Part shown: one piece after another, positions 1 through 8,179 of the stretch
How positions within the stretch are numbered: position 1 is the first letter of the stretch
How the letters are laid out: every line of letters starts with the position of its first letter
Source of the DNA: Lachnoclostridium sp. An76
GTDB lineage: Bacteria; Bacillota; Clostridia; Lachnospirales; Lachnospiraceae
DNA length: 64,000 nucleotides
Assembly: GCF_002161355.1 (NCBI RefSeq)
Contig: NZ_NFHL01000008.1
Span: forward strand, 62,001-126,000
Direction: 5' to 3'
Notes under the pieces: generated by a model
What the model saw: only the letters and a program-made list of their open reading frames with translations
Database searches by the model: none
What the model was told of the DNA's origin: nothing
Made by a program: the position numbers and the translations under genes

Positions 1-579
1 CAAATACCGGTTTTATTTATTGATGATAAGAAAATCGAATTCAAAAAATTACGCGAAGTGTTCGATAGGCAAAAATATTTCCGCTTGATCAATGATACTC
101 CTATATGTGATGAAGAAAGCAGTCGTATTTATAGTCGTGATGAACAGAAGAAGAAGATCATAAAGTTGATTGAAGAAAAAAAGGATGAGTACAAAATTAT
201 TTTGTTTGATTTGTCTATGAGAAATGAGACGGATAGAACTATTTTGGCAGAAGCCCTGGATAATTTGCTATGTGTTGAAATATATGAAGAAAAAAAGGAA
301 TGGTTCAAACAAGAAGGAAAATTATTTGTGTTTGTTTCGGGTTATGAATTTCCTGCCAATAATCGTAACATACGTGATCCATTCGATGTATTACAGGAGC
401 GTTTTCCGCAGGCAAAATGCCTGAAAAAATCAACGGATCCCGAAGAATATTATGGTGGATGCGTAAGGTATGATGATGAGATGAATTCTTTGTGTGGAGG
501 AACGTTTAAAAATTGCAGGAGGGATGAGTGCTTCAATAATATTTTAAAAAAATTTGCACAAGAAAGTGGAATTATATAA
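1..579 (+). CDS. Hypothetical protein, 5'-truncated by the window edge
   Basis: The reading frame is open from base 1, so the true start lies upstream; the GTG at 58 is inside the frame and has no ribosome site. About 192 residues are visible. They are charged and mostly helical in character, with a short beta-like segment (IPVLFIDD) at the visible start and a Cys-containing tail (CGGTFKNCRRDEC). I recognise no family. A good ribosome site and the ATG of the DUF2971 gene follow 16 bases after the stop, so the two genes probably form one transcript. Base composition is AT-rich like the rest of the island to 7.9 kb and unlike the core genes beyond 8.3 kb, which suggests horizontal acquisition. 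Confidence 0.6.
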   Translation, partial: QIPVLFIDDKKIEFKKLREVFDRQKYFRLINDTPICDEESSRIYSRDEQKKKIIKLIEEKKDEYKIILFDLSMRNETDRTILAEALDNLLCVEIYEEKKEWFKQEGKLFVFVSGYEFPANNRNIRDPFDVLQERFPQAKCLKKSTDPEEYYGGCVRYDDEMNSLCGGTFKNCRRDECFNNILKKFAQESGII

Positions 580-595
580 GAATAGGAGGTTACAT

Positions 596-1600
596 ATGGA
601 TTATAGTAAATATATTGAGGAATATCTAATACGACCAGACTCAAAATTTCAAGGGGAAGGGAAATACTTTCATTACACTTCTTTGGAGAGTTGTATCAAT
701 ATGCTTAAACATACAGATGGAGAGTTTGAAATATGGGCGTCTCATTTGTCATTTCTAAATGATAAAGAAGAATTGATAAACGGTATGAAACTTATTGATC
801 GGAAAGTTGAAGATTTATTGTTAAGCAAGGGGGATACTTTAAGCGATTGGATAGAGGAATATCAAGAGGGAAGGATGAATGAAGATAATTTGTTAGACGA
901 TATATATGTTGTATGTTTCTGTAGTAAAAGAAGCCTCTTGAGTCAATGGAAGTATTATGGCAAAAACAGTGGAATTGCAATAGAATATAATCTTGATTTT
1001 TGTGAGTATTCAGGTTATATTGCCAGCAATATCCCTTTTAAAAATATGAATCAGGAGTATCTTCCTAATTATGTAAATAAAGTCATATATGATAATATGG
1101 AAAAACAGGAAATCATTGATGCTTTTATAAAGGAACATATTTATAAAATTTATAATTCGGATGCTGAGCAGAGCGATATAGAGAAGAAGCGATGTATTTA
1201 TAGGCAAATGGATAAATTGTATTCATTGGCTCCATTATTTAAACATGACTCTTTTCAAGAAGAAAATGAGTCTCGATTACTATTTTTCCCGCTTAGTATA
1301 AAGGGCTGTGAGACAGGAAAATTAGTAAACTACCGTAGTAGCGATGGTAAAATAGTCCCATATATGAAAATAAAAATTCGAGGACGGATGGAAGGCACAA
1401 AAAGAGAATCTGTGATTAAATCTTTAACGGTAGGGCCAGGGCAAAATCAGGACTTAATATTTGAAGCTTTAAAACATCTTGTGATAAACAAATTTCCTAA
1501 AAAAAATAGTAGATTTCAGATGATACAAAGGAAGGATTATTCGTACGTAAACGTAAATGGAATTGAAATAAGGAAAGTATCAACCCCTTTCAGAGGATAA
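596..1600 (+). CDS. DUF2971 family protein
   Basis: A 334-residue protein. The start is ATG 596, seven bases after AGGAGG; an in-frame start at 554 overlaps the previous gene and has no ribosome site. Recognisable DUF2971 features are FHYTS near residues 25-29, WASHLSFLNDKEE near 47-59 and the block CFCSK...SQWKYYG...GIAIEY near 103-127, followed by a long helical C-terminal half. The family is of unknown biochemical function and is frequently found in accessory and defence islands. Here it lies in an AT-rich island, downstream of an unknown gene and convergent with the nucleotide operon at 1882-5988. Whether it belongs functionally with that operon cannot be told; it is on the opposite strand and would be transcribed separately. 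Confidence 0.7.
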   Translation: MDYSKYIEEYLIRPDSKFQGEGKYFHYTSLESCINMLKHTDGEFEIWASHLSFLNDKEELINGMKLIDRKVEDLLLSKGDTLSDWIEEYQEGRMNEDNLLDDIYVVCFCSKRSLLSQWKYYGKNSGIAIEYNLDFCEYSGYIASNIPFKNMNQEYLPNYVNKVIYDNMEKQEIIDAFIKEHIYKIYNSDAEQSDIEKKRCIYRQMDKLYSLAPLFKHDSFQEENESRLLFFPLSIKGCETGKLVNYRSSDGKIVPYMKIKIRGRMEGTKRESVIKSLTVGPGQNQDLIFEALKHLVINKFPKKNSRFQMIQRKDYSYVNVNGIEIRKVSTPFRG

Positions 1601-1651
1601 ATTAATAGTTTGTAAGGGAGGGAGTATCCCAAAGTTCGTTTTAATTCGTGT

Positions 1652-1689
1652 CGCAACAGTTTAGAATTTAGGCATTCAAAACTGTTGCG
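1652..1689. other. Stem-loop between convergent genes
   Basis: CGCAACAGTTT at 1652-1662 is the inverted complement of AAACTGTTGCG at 1679-1689, giving an 11-bp perfect stem with a 16-base loop. It lies in the 281-bp gap between the converging DUF2971 and radical-SAM genes. There is no clear T-run on either side, so it may act as a weak bidirectional terminator or be the end of a small mobile element. The rest of 1601-1881 shows nothing else recognisable. Confidence 0.45.
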
Positions 1690-1881
1690 GCCATACATAC
1701 AGCCCGCTTTTCAGCTTATTTACCTTCCCGAATATTCTCGTGCGGGCGAGTCCGAAATTGATTTTCGCTAAAGCTCTGAATATCATCACTACAACACCAA
1801 AATCCTTATCAAAAATCTACTCTCTACACGATTTTCTTATAATAAAAACAATACACCTGCAATTTTAGCTGGTTTACTGAG

Positions 1882-2769
1882 TTATTTACAAAGTATTTTC
1901 CCATCTAATTTGGTTTGGAATAAATTCCAATTTTTAACTATATCCATCTCACTAATATTTCCTATTTTATATTCTACTTTCCTTTTAACACTCGCACAGG
2001 GAAAAATATCGCCATTATTTGTGACATAAATTAACCATTTCCCAGCCGGACAGGTTTGAATATTACAACCATGCCTGCAGGGTAAAATATCTATTGCTCC
2101 GGAAGCTGTTATTCGAAGTTTATTTCTTCTTTTCATAGCATTCTGTATAACATTTTTATAATTCTGTTCGGTAACGCCTATGTCTTCCCAGCACTCCTTT
2201 GCCCTTCCTTGCCTGATCAGCTTAAGTATTCTTACTTCGGTTGCTCCTATACTTTCGGCAAACTCTATGATCTTATTAAAAGAAGACATATTCCTATTTG
2301 TAACCACAGAATTAAACCTAATCTCAATTCCTACAGCTCGTAAATGACTTATCGATTCTTTAATCATTTTGTATGATCCTTGTAATCTTGTCATCCAGTC
2401 ATGTTCCTGTTCCAAATGACTGTATACAGACAAATAACATACTTTAAGACCACATTCTGCTAATTTTTCTGCATACTTTTGAGATATTGGCTTTGCCTGT
2501 CCTGAATCCGATATAATGCCGGTTGTAAATATTCCCAAACTGATGTCCGTTATCTGGGTTTGCAGATCATTGAGCATCCCGTCAAGATTTGTATATAAAA
2601 GTGGTTCTCCTCCTGTCAGAAAAACCTCTTTTTCCCCCTTTATGGCTTTTAGCAACTTAATCATATCCTGTTTAGAGTATTCCTTCTCCAACTTCAATTT
2701 CGACGCCATTGATGAACAATGTCTGCAACTTAATAAACATTGATTTATTATTTCAAAATGAATCTCCAT
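1882..2769 (-). CDS. Radical SAM protein with SPASM/twitch-type C-terminal cysteines
   Basis: A 295-residue enzyme. The radical-SAM iron-sulfur motif CxxxCxxC is at C11, C15 and C18, and the SAM-contacting GGEP motif is at residues 53-56. The C-terminal region carries further cysteines at 231, 235, 240 and 258 in a pattern (CPAGKW...GDIFPC) typical of SPASM or twitch domains that hold an auxiliary cluster. This argues against a prokaryotic viperin, which lacks such a domain, although viperins are also found beside nucleotide kinases. It is the last gene of the five-gene operon and overlaps the thymidylate kinase gene by 17 bases. The substrate is unknown; the neighbours suggest a pyrimidine nucleotide or a peptide, but this is inference. 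Confidence 0.85.
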   Translation of the reverse strand: MEIHFEIINQCLLSCRHCSSMASKLKLEKEYSKQDMIKLLKAIKGEKEVFLTGGEPLLYTNLDGMLNDLQTQITDISLGIFTTGIISDSGQAKPISQKYAEKLAECGLKVCYLSVYSHLEQEHDWMTRLQGSYKMIKESISHLRAVGIEIRFNSVVTNRNMSSFNKIIEFAESIGATEVRILKLIRQGRAKECWEDIGVTEQNYKNVIQNAMKRRNKLRITASGAIDILPCRHGCNIQTCPAGKWLIYVTNNGDIFPCASVKRKVEYKIGNISEMDIVKNWNLFQTKLDGKILCK

Positions 2770-3445
2770 TCCTATCCATCATCTTTCCATCTTCAATAAA
2801 ATATTTTTTTACTTCATTCCAAATATCCTCTGCAATTTCATCTTGAGATTTATTTCCGTCAATAATAACATAATTTTCTTCGTCCTTTAATTTTTTGAAC
2901 GCCTCTAAATACTTTTCTCTCACTTTTATCAATCTTGATTTTTTTTCAAATAATTCCTGATGGAACCTATTTTTTGCAATTCTTTCAACAGCAGTGTCCG
3001 GATCCACATCAATAAAAATGGTAATTGTTGGCTGTAATATCTCTTTACTTTGTGCGTTTGCCTGAATTACCCATTCCATTGGCATATCAATACTGTGATA
3101 CGCATAAGAAGAGAAATAATATCTATCGGTAATTACTGTTGTCCCCTCCAAGATTTGCGGCAAGACTCCATCCACATCGTTTAATAAATGATCCAGTCGA
3201 TCAGCAACAAACAGTCCAGCAATTACTCTATTATCAGTTTTTATCCTTCCGGTCATGATCTGATGAATCAATGAACCAATCGGCGAGTCTGTTGGCTCCA
3301 TTGTCGTGTAACAATAAATTCCCAGATTTCTTAATTTATTTGATAATAATTGAATCTGAGTACTTTTTCCGCTTCCATCAATTCCTTCAAAAGCAATAAA
3401 TTTTCCCTTTTTAACCTTCTGCCTCTTTTGTTCCCTGTTTTTCAT
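2753..3445 (-). CDS. Thymidylate kinase family protein (dTMP kinase-like)
   Basis: A 230-residue P-loop kinase. It has GIDGSGKST (residues 21-29), EPTDSPIGSLI (50-60), an ADR motif (81-83) and the DRYYFSSYAYH block (107-117), all hallmarks of dTMP kinase; the EPTD form is more like archaeal-type Tmk than the TREPGG form usual in core bacterial Tmk. The family phosphorylates dTMP to dTDP. It overlaps the MazG-like gene upstream by 35 bases and the radical-SAM gene downstream by 17, so translation is probably coupled. As an accessory copy in an island it is unlikely to be the cell's essential tmk, and it may act on an altered pyrimidine nucleotide (inference). Confidence 0.85.
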   Translation of the reverse strand: MKNREQKRQKVKKGKFIAFEGIDGSGKSTQIQLLSNKLRNLGIYCYTTMEPTDSPIGSLIHQIMTGRIKTDNRVIAGLFVADRLDHLLNDVDGVLPQILEGTTVITDRYYFSSYAYHSIDMPMEWVIQANAQSKEILQPTITIFIDVDPDTAVERIAKNRFHQELFEKKSRLIKVREKYLEAFKKLKDEENYVIIDGNKSQDEIAEDIWNEVKKYFIEDGKMMDRNGDSF

Positions 3446-3773
3446 AATTTAAAAACCTTTCTCGATTTTTTCCCATCTTTGCCATATATGCTTTTTCCAA
3501 ATCTATATCTAATTGATAAGATAGTTTCATAAGATAGATAAAGACATCTGCCAATTCCTCTTGTATATCTGATTTCCTTTCGCTTAGTTTAAAATCTCCT
3601 CTTACAATTTTCTTTACAATATTAGCAACTTCACCTACTTCCCCAGTTAAAGAAACTAGTAAAAATTCCAGCATTTCGATATTAGAATCGGTAACTTTGC
3701 TGTCCCATTTAAAGTTGCCTCGATGCTTACCGTCAAATTCTTTTTGTAATTCTATTAATTCTTGTAAAGTCAT
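3411..3773 (-). CDS. MazG-like nucleotide pyrophosphohydrolase
   Basis: A 120-residue all-alpha protein. It shows the MazG metal-binding pattern GEVGE at residues 44-48 and EELAD at 72-76, followed by a helix ending KMGKNRERF. Members hydrolyse (d)NTPs to (d)NMP and pyrophosphate, with specificity varying by subgroup. Its ATG overlaps the stop of the phosphoesterase gene as ATGA, and its own end overlaps the thymidylate kinase start by 35 bases. In this setting it could supply a nucleoside monophosphate for the kinase, or remove a particular triphosphate. Substrate unknown. Confidence 0.85.
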   Translation of the reverse strand: MTLQELIELQKEFDGKHRGNFKWDSKVTDSNIEMLEFLLVSLTGEVGEVANIVKKIVRGDFKLSERKSDIQEELADVFIYLMKLSYQLDIDLEKAYMAKMGKNRERFLNYEKQGTKEAEG

Positions 3774-5608
3774 GAAACTTCCACCTCTTCAAGCTCATTT
3801 ATACTATTTATTATTGTTTCTAATAAATTATCTATATTTTCTGCATAAGATTTTTCTATATCGCTTTGAATCGACATAGTTTTATGTATTTTATCCAGTT
3901 CTTCATATACATCTAAAACTTGTTTTAAAAGTCCAATAAGCTCTTCGCTATATATTTCTTTTTCACCACTCTTTTTCATTGCTTTATTAGATGCTTTCAT
4001 TGCTTTGTAAATAATCTCAAGCCCTTTCGTTTTTATAACGGTTTCCTGCCCATCTCTTTTTTCTTTAATCAACTGCGACAACTTCAAGAAATCCTTATAG
4101 TTTACAGCTGTGATAAGATCTGTTGAATCCATCACATCAATTTCTGACTTTAAAAAACAATGAAACTTATCTATCTTTTGTACTCTAAATGCCGATATTA
4201 CAATTTCCACATTTTCAAATGTAATACCATTGTCTATTAATTTCTTCAATAAATAATCTATTTCACAAATATTTATTTTTAAAAACTGTTTTGCCTCTAA
4301 TGCACGCAAGTGCATATGAACAATCAATTTTGTTTCGTGTTTTCCAAATTGAATCGATGCAAGTGATGGCAAATAATTCTTATCATCCAATGACTTCATT
4401 ATATTTTCCATATTATATGTCGGCAATACTATTCGATTACTTGTGGGTTTTTTCTTCAATGCCTCAACGACATAGTCTATTCCACTCGTTTCTCCCATTT
4501 TATAATAAGAGCCATGATTAAAATATAACTCATCTGGCACCTCATCGGCTTGCCACAACTTGCCCAAATCAAAATATGACCATTCCTTATCTCCTATTTT
4601 CAGTTTATCTTCATAGAAAAATTTTTCTAAATCCTCAGCAAATTCTCTATATGTGGTTTTAAGTTCCATTCGCATATTATAAATTGGTGTCATCACATTC
4701 AATGTATCCATCAATTTCCGATATGCTTTTGAGAAGGTATTGCCTGAAAAAATATTACTTATTTCACAATTGTTCAAATCTTTTATATCCCACGGATCAT
4801 TGCCTCCGTCTGCAATATATCTGCAATTTAAAATCTTTAGAAAAATATTATTCTTTAACTCAATAATATTAAATTGGGAATTCACGTTCGGATTATTTCT
4901 ACTCAACAGTGCACCGGTTCCAATAATTTTACACTGATTTTGTCCTAAGCTTAAAATCTCTCTGCCGTGAATATGTCCATGCAAAACACCTATTACATCA
5001 AATTTGTCAATCAAATTAACTAACTTTGCTGCATTTCTAATAGGTGAACTATCCTCCTCAAACATGCTCATAACCGTATGATGCAGAACAATTATCTTTT
5101 TATTATCCTGTCCTAAATTTATTAATTCTTGTTCAAGCGCATCAAAGTCAATACATCCTTTTTCATACTGATCCCCTTCACAAGAATTCACAAAAATAAT
5201 TTTAGTTTCCAAGCCCTCAATTTTAACCGAATAACACTTTCTTAATTTTGTTTTAGAAGGATGCGTATCATCTACTTTTGATATAAACTCCCACAAATCA
5301 TCTATATGCGTTGCATCATGATTACCGGGACAACATTTTATAATAACATTATATTCATTTTCAAGCCCATTCTTAAAATCATTAATCAGATTTTCGGCTT
5401 TCTCATATCTTTTTTTTGTTTCTTCGCTCGAACCTGCTAACACTTTTTCACTGTCTATAATATCCCCACATAAACATATTAGAATTGTTTCATTTGAAGG
5501 AATCTGATTTTTTATTAACTCTACACTTTTCAAAAAAAGAGCTTTTTCTTCTGGCATTGTCCGTGAAGACGAACCTATGTGTAAATCTGCCATTTGTACA
5601 ATATACAT
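3770..5608 (-). CDS. Calcineurin-like metallophosphoesterase fused to a thymidylate-synthase-like domain
   Basis: A 612-residue two-part protein. Residues 1-260 hold a complete metallophosphoesterase site: DLH (8-10), GDIID (48-52), GNHD (95-98), HH (176-177) and GHIH (211-214). Residues about 300-490 resemble thymidylate synthase in order and spacing: a KKKPTSNRIV segment (385-394), LPSLASIQF (413-421) where TS has LPPCHALCQF, then HMHLRALEAKQFLKIN (431-446) where TS has YQRSxDxxLGxPFN. The TS nucleophile cysteine is absent. Residues 500-612 are helical, probably coiled coil. The start is ATG 5608, behind AGGGGGAAAA and 5 bases after the ParB-like stop. The phosphoesterase call is firm; the TS-like call is my reading by eye and moderately certain. 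Confidence 0.8.
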   Translation of the reverse strand: MYIVQMADLHIGSSSRTMPEEKALFLKSVELIKNQIPSNETILICLCGDIIDSEKVLAGSSEETKKRYEKAENLINDFKNGLENEYNVIIKCCPGNHDATHIDDLWEFISKVDDTHPSKTKLRKCYSVKIEGLETKIIFVNSCEGDQYEKGCIDFDALEQELINLGQDNKKIIVLHHTVMSMFEEDSSPIRNAAKLVNLIDKFDVIGVLHGHIHGREILSLGQNQCKIIGTGALLSRNNPNVNSQFNIIELKNNIFLKILNCRYIADGGNDPWDIKDLNNCEISNIFSGNTFSKAYRKLMDTLNVMTPIYNMRMELKTTYREFAEDLEKFFYEDKLKIGDKEWSYFDLGKLWQADEVPDELYFNHGSYYKMGETSGIDYVVEALKKKPTSNRIVLPTYNMENIMKSLDDKNYLPSLASIQFGKHETKLIVHMHLRALEAKQFLKINICEIDYLLKKLIDNGITFENVEIVISAFRVQKIDKFHCFLKSEIDVMDSTDLITAVNYKDFLKLSQLIKEKRDGQETVIKTKGLEIIYKAMKASNKAMKKSGEKEIYSEELIGLLKQVLDVYEELDKIHKTMSIQSDIEKSYAENIDNLLETIINSINELEEVEVS

Positions 5609-5613
5609 ACTGA

Positions 5614-5988
5614 TTATTTTCCCCCTTTGTAGAAAACCGGATATTCCGGATATTTAAATCCACCTAATGCTTCAAAATCATATAATGCGTTCATCCCCAC
5701 TGTTTTCAGTTGTTCTTCAATCCCCTCTTCAGAAAGCCAACTATTTTGTTGTTCCAATGGTATTATCTCAACATCAACTTGTAATTTCCCAACCATATTT
5801 GCTGCAATCATTTCATAATTTCCATTCCAAATAAAATAATATCCTCCAAATTCAATAACTTGAATTAATGGCATATCTACTCCGTTTTTTATCTCATATA
5901 CAACCTTCTGTAAAGTATCTGGATTAATTGATGCAATTGTTGTCATAGGATAAAGAACGTTAGGGCTTACACTTTTTATTTCATTCAT
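5614..5988 (-). CDS. Small ParB/sulfiredoxin-like protein with a degenerate motif
   Basis: A 124-residue protein, first gene of the five-gene operon. Two ATGs are in frame (5994 and 5988); AGAGGA sits directly against the first but six bases before the second, so 5988 is preferred. Residues 39-68 follow the ParB-N/Srx pattern: MPLIQVIEFGGYYFIWNGN followed by YEMIAANMVGK, resembling P-I-x-V...Y-x-I-x-DG-x-x-R-x-x-AA-x-x-x-G. The acidic/basic residues of the usual DGxHR nucleotide-binding box are replaced by NGNYE, so NTP binding may be lost or changed. The coding ends 5 bases before the phosphoesterase ATG. It could be a regulator or adaptor; the family call is moderate. Confidence 0.55.
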   Translation of the reverse strand: MNEIKSVSPNVLYPMTTIASINPDTLQKVVYEIKNGVDMPLIQVIEFGGYYFIWNGNYEMIAANMVGKLQVDVEIIPLEQQNSWLSEEGIEEQLKTVGMNALYDFEALGGFKYPEYPVFYKGGK

Positions 5989-6112
5989 AGACATTCCTCT
6001 TTTCTCATAAAATCATGATGCGAATTTTTCAATTGTATACATTTTACCACACTATTTATTTTTATAGTACTAATTTTTATATTTAATACCCATTCTAGAA
6101 ATTTGGCAAAAA

Positions 6113-6128
6113 GGCAAAAATTTTTGCC
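6113..6128. promoter_or_regulatory. Perfect 16-bp palindrome upstream of the five-gene operon
   Basis: GGCAAAAATTTTTGCC at 6113-6128 is a perfect palindrome, with a nearby half-site TTTGGCAAAA at 6102-6110. It lies about 125 bases upstream of the first gene of the minus-strand operon, inside an AT-rich gap (5989-6376) that holds no other gene. The position suits an operator. I could not resolve a convincing -35/-10 pair here; a weak TAAAAT on the minus strand (6041-6046) is the nearest candidate. Confidence 0.35.
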
Positions 6129-6376
6129 ATAACAATTGCAGCTCCTTTTTCGTAAATGTCAAATTCTTCGCTCTAAAACGCTTATAGGACGGTTAGTTTT
6201 TAGGCCGAATCACTACTTTATAGTATTTGTCTTCCTTCCTATAAGTATCGCATTGGTCAATACTTTATCACTAAGGATCATTGAAGTCTAACTGTCCGAC
6301 TTTCTCTAAGAAGAAACAAAAGCGCATCCTGATAATTCACTAACTAAGACTTCCCATACCTGAAATGGGCTTCGCT

Positions 6377-7896
6377 CCTTGAAAATTCAATATTTCAGCT
6401 GACAAAATAGTGATTTATGCCCCTATAGCCTCAGGATGGAGTGCGTTACGCAGATATTTCGGCAGTCTTGCTTCAAAATCAGCAGTAAAAGCTGTCAATT
6501 GCTCATCGCTGAGTTTTAAGATTTCCTGAAGGCTTGCCATCAAGGCATCCATTAGGATGCCAAGTGATCTATGGAAAGTAATGTCCGCCATTTCATCAAC
6601 AAGGAAAAAGAACAATTCGCCAAGCGTCCTCTGATCTTCATTTTGGCGCTGTTCCATTGCGAGTAACATGTATCTGGTAAACACGATAGCTACGTGAGCT
6701 GTCAGTGCATCATAGGATAAGCTGCGGCATTCTCCAATCAGATTCAGCATAGATTTGCAGGTCTTGAAGAAAACCTCAATCTGCCAGCGCTTTCCATAAA
6801 CACGGATAATCTCTTCTTCGGAAAGGGTCGTATCTGTACAGATAAAAGCAAGCCAGTCCTTGCGATTTGCTTTATTCCTTACGCAAACGATTTTCGCCGG
6901 AATAGGATTCTCTTTTCCTACCATGACGTCAACAGAAAGCAGATACTTTGATCTGCCACGGCGTTTTTTGTTCCTGGAATAGATCTCTTTGATATTCAGC
7001 TGTTCACCACAGTATGAATACTTGATGCGGCTGCTTTTCTTGAGCATAGCAATCACATCCATCCCCTTTGAATGGATGGCTGTGATCTGTGCCGGGTTGG
7101 AAAACCAGGAATCAAAAAGGACATAATCAGCCTTTAGTCCTGCACTGAGAGCAGTATCCAACAAGGCCATCATTGCTTCAGGTGCTTTTGTCTGGGCAAG
7201 CTTGCGCCTTTTTCCTGCAATGGTTCTGTTATCAAAGTTCTTTACCGGACCGATAATATTTGCTTCTTTTGCAGATGCTAACAGACAGCTGTTTACCGGG
7301 ATCAGTGTATTTCCGTCACTCCAGCTTAATGTAAGCATCCGAAACCCTTTTTTGAAATGCATATCGGTGTGGTCGAATACTTTTGATCCCAGTTCTGTTT
7401 TCTTGCAGCTGGTTCGACTAAAAAGGCTGTCATCAACAATGAACACATTTTTCCTGCTATCGTCCGTTAGATCTTTGAGATCATTATTGACGATATCAGC
7501 AGCCAGAAGAGAAGTAAAACGGAGCCAGTTTGTTTTTGCCGAATTTAGGAACCGATAAAAAGTGTTCTTTGAAAAATCTTCCTTAAAAGAGCCAGTTCGT
7601 TGCTGCATATACATGCTTCTTCCGACAAAAATGTTGCTGAGCTTGTAGCGGAGCAGAGAAACAGGTGAAACACCTTTTTCTTTCATCCCATTGCATTTGG
7701 CGAGAAGCTTGCCGACATGATGCCTGGAAAAAAATCTCTGAACACAATCAATTAACTCGTTCTCATCGCAATAGTTTTGTGGTATACTGGACATGGCATA
7801 AATCTCCTTTGTATAGATGGTTTTTCGTCAATTCCATTATACCAAACGGGACAGGTTTATGCCTTTTTTATTGGCTGAAATATTGAATTTTCAAGG
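6377..7896 (-). mobile_element. IS4-family insertion sequence, complete, 1520 bp
   Basis: Perfect 23-bp terminal inverted repeats lie at 6377-6399 and 7874-7896 (left end reads CCTTGAAAATTCAATATTTC). They enclose one full-length transposase gene with intact catalytic residues. I found no matching target-site duplication directly outside the repeats. Each end is followed outward by a small hairpin and a shared, imperfect inverted segment (6343-6355 and 7918-7930), so either the element is longer than the perfect repeats or it sits inside an older palindromic element. It separates the AT-rich island from the recO region. Confidence 0.85.
6415..7794 (-). CDS. IS4-family DDE transposase
   Basis: A 459-residue transposase. 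The catalytic triad is visible: D121 in FIVDDS, D228 in VLFDSWFS and E340 inside YGKRWQIEVFFKTCK, which fits the Y-x2-R-x3-E-x6-K signature of the IS4 family. Length and domain order are normal and there is no frameshift, so the element may be active. The gene fills the insertion sequence bounded at 6377 and 7896. An upstream ribosome site (AAAGGAG on the minus strand near 7808) serves the ATG. Confidence 0.9.
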   Translation of the reverse strand: MSSIPQNYCDENELIDCVQRFFSRHHVGKLLAKCNGMKEKGVSPVSLLRYKLSNIFVGRSMYMQQRTGSFKEDFSKNTFYRFLNSAKTNWLRFTSLLAADIVNNDLKDLTDDSRKNVFIVDDSLFSRTSCKKTELGSKVFDHTDMHFKKGFRMLTLSWSDGNTLIPVNSCLLASAKEANIIGPVKNFDNRTIAGKRRKLAQTKAPEAMMALLDTALSAGLKADYVLFDSWFSNPAQITAIHSKGMDVIAMLKKSSRIKYSYCGEQLNIKEIYSRNKKRRGRSKYLLSVDVMVGKENPIPAKIVCVRNKANRKDWLAFICTDTTLSEEEIIRVYGKRWQIEVFFKTCKSMLNLIGECRSLSYDALTAHVAIVFTRYMLLAMEQRQNEDQRTLGELFFFLVDEMADITFHRSLGILMDALMASLQEILKLSDEQLTAFTADFEARLPKYLRNALHPEAIGA

Positions 7897-7934
7897 TTCA
7901 ACACACCGTATTGGTGTGGGAAGTTTTAGTATAT

Positions 7935-7970
7935 AATAGTTGCACACAGATGAATAGTTGCACACAGATG
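7935..7970. repeat. 18-bp perfect tandem duplication
   Basis: AATAGTTGCACACAGATG occurs twice head to tail at 7935-7952 and 7953-7970, just outside the IS4-family element. It may be a scar of an excision or of replication slippage at the island border. The stretch 7971-8179 that follows contains no gene I can recognise. Confidence 0.8.
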
Positions 7971-8179
7971 TCAAGACTATTATTCTATGACCGAAACAGT
8001 TAGGTAACCAGGCTGTACGGGCGAGAAAAACGTGCCTGTATGATTTTTCAACCGGTCAGCCGGATGAATTGAGCACCTGTTAATGAGGAAAACGGCGGCA
8101 GCCTCGATCAGCACATCAGTGCGGTCTCCCGAATGGCACGGCTGTGTTCTATGCGATCCGGAAAAATTAGGGGAAAATG

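Noticed and set aside
1882-2769. Prokaryotic viperin
   Set aside because: The CxxxCxxC motif and kinase neighbour fit, but the C-terminal SPASM-type cysteines at 231-258 are not a viperin feature.
6095-6130. An 11-codon leader peptide (MAKIFAFLPNF) on the minus strand ahead of the five-gene operon
   Set aside because: It has an AAAGGAG site 11 bases ahead, but it is too short to support and coincides with the palindrome; kept only as an aside.
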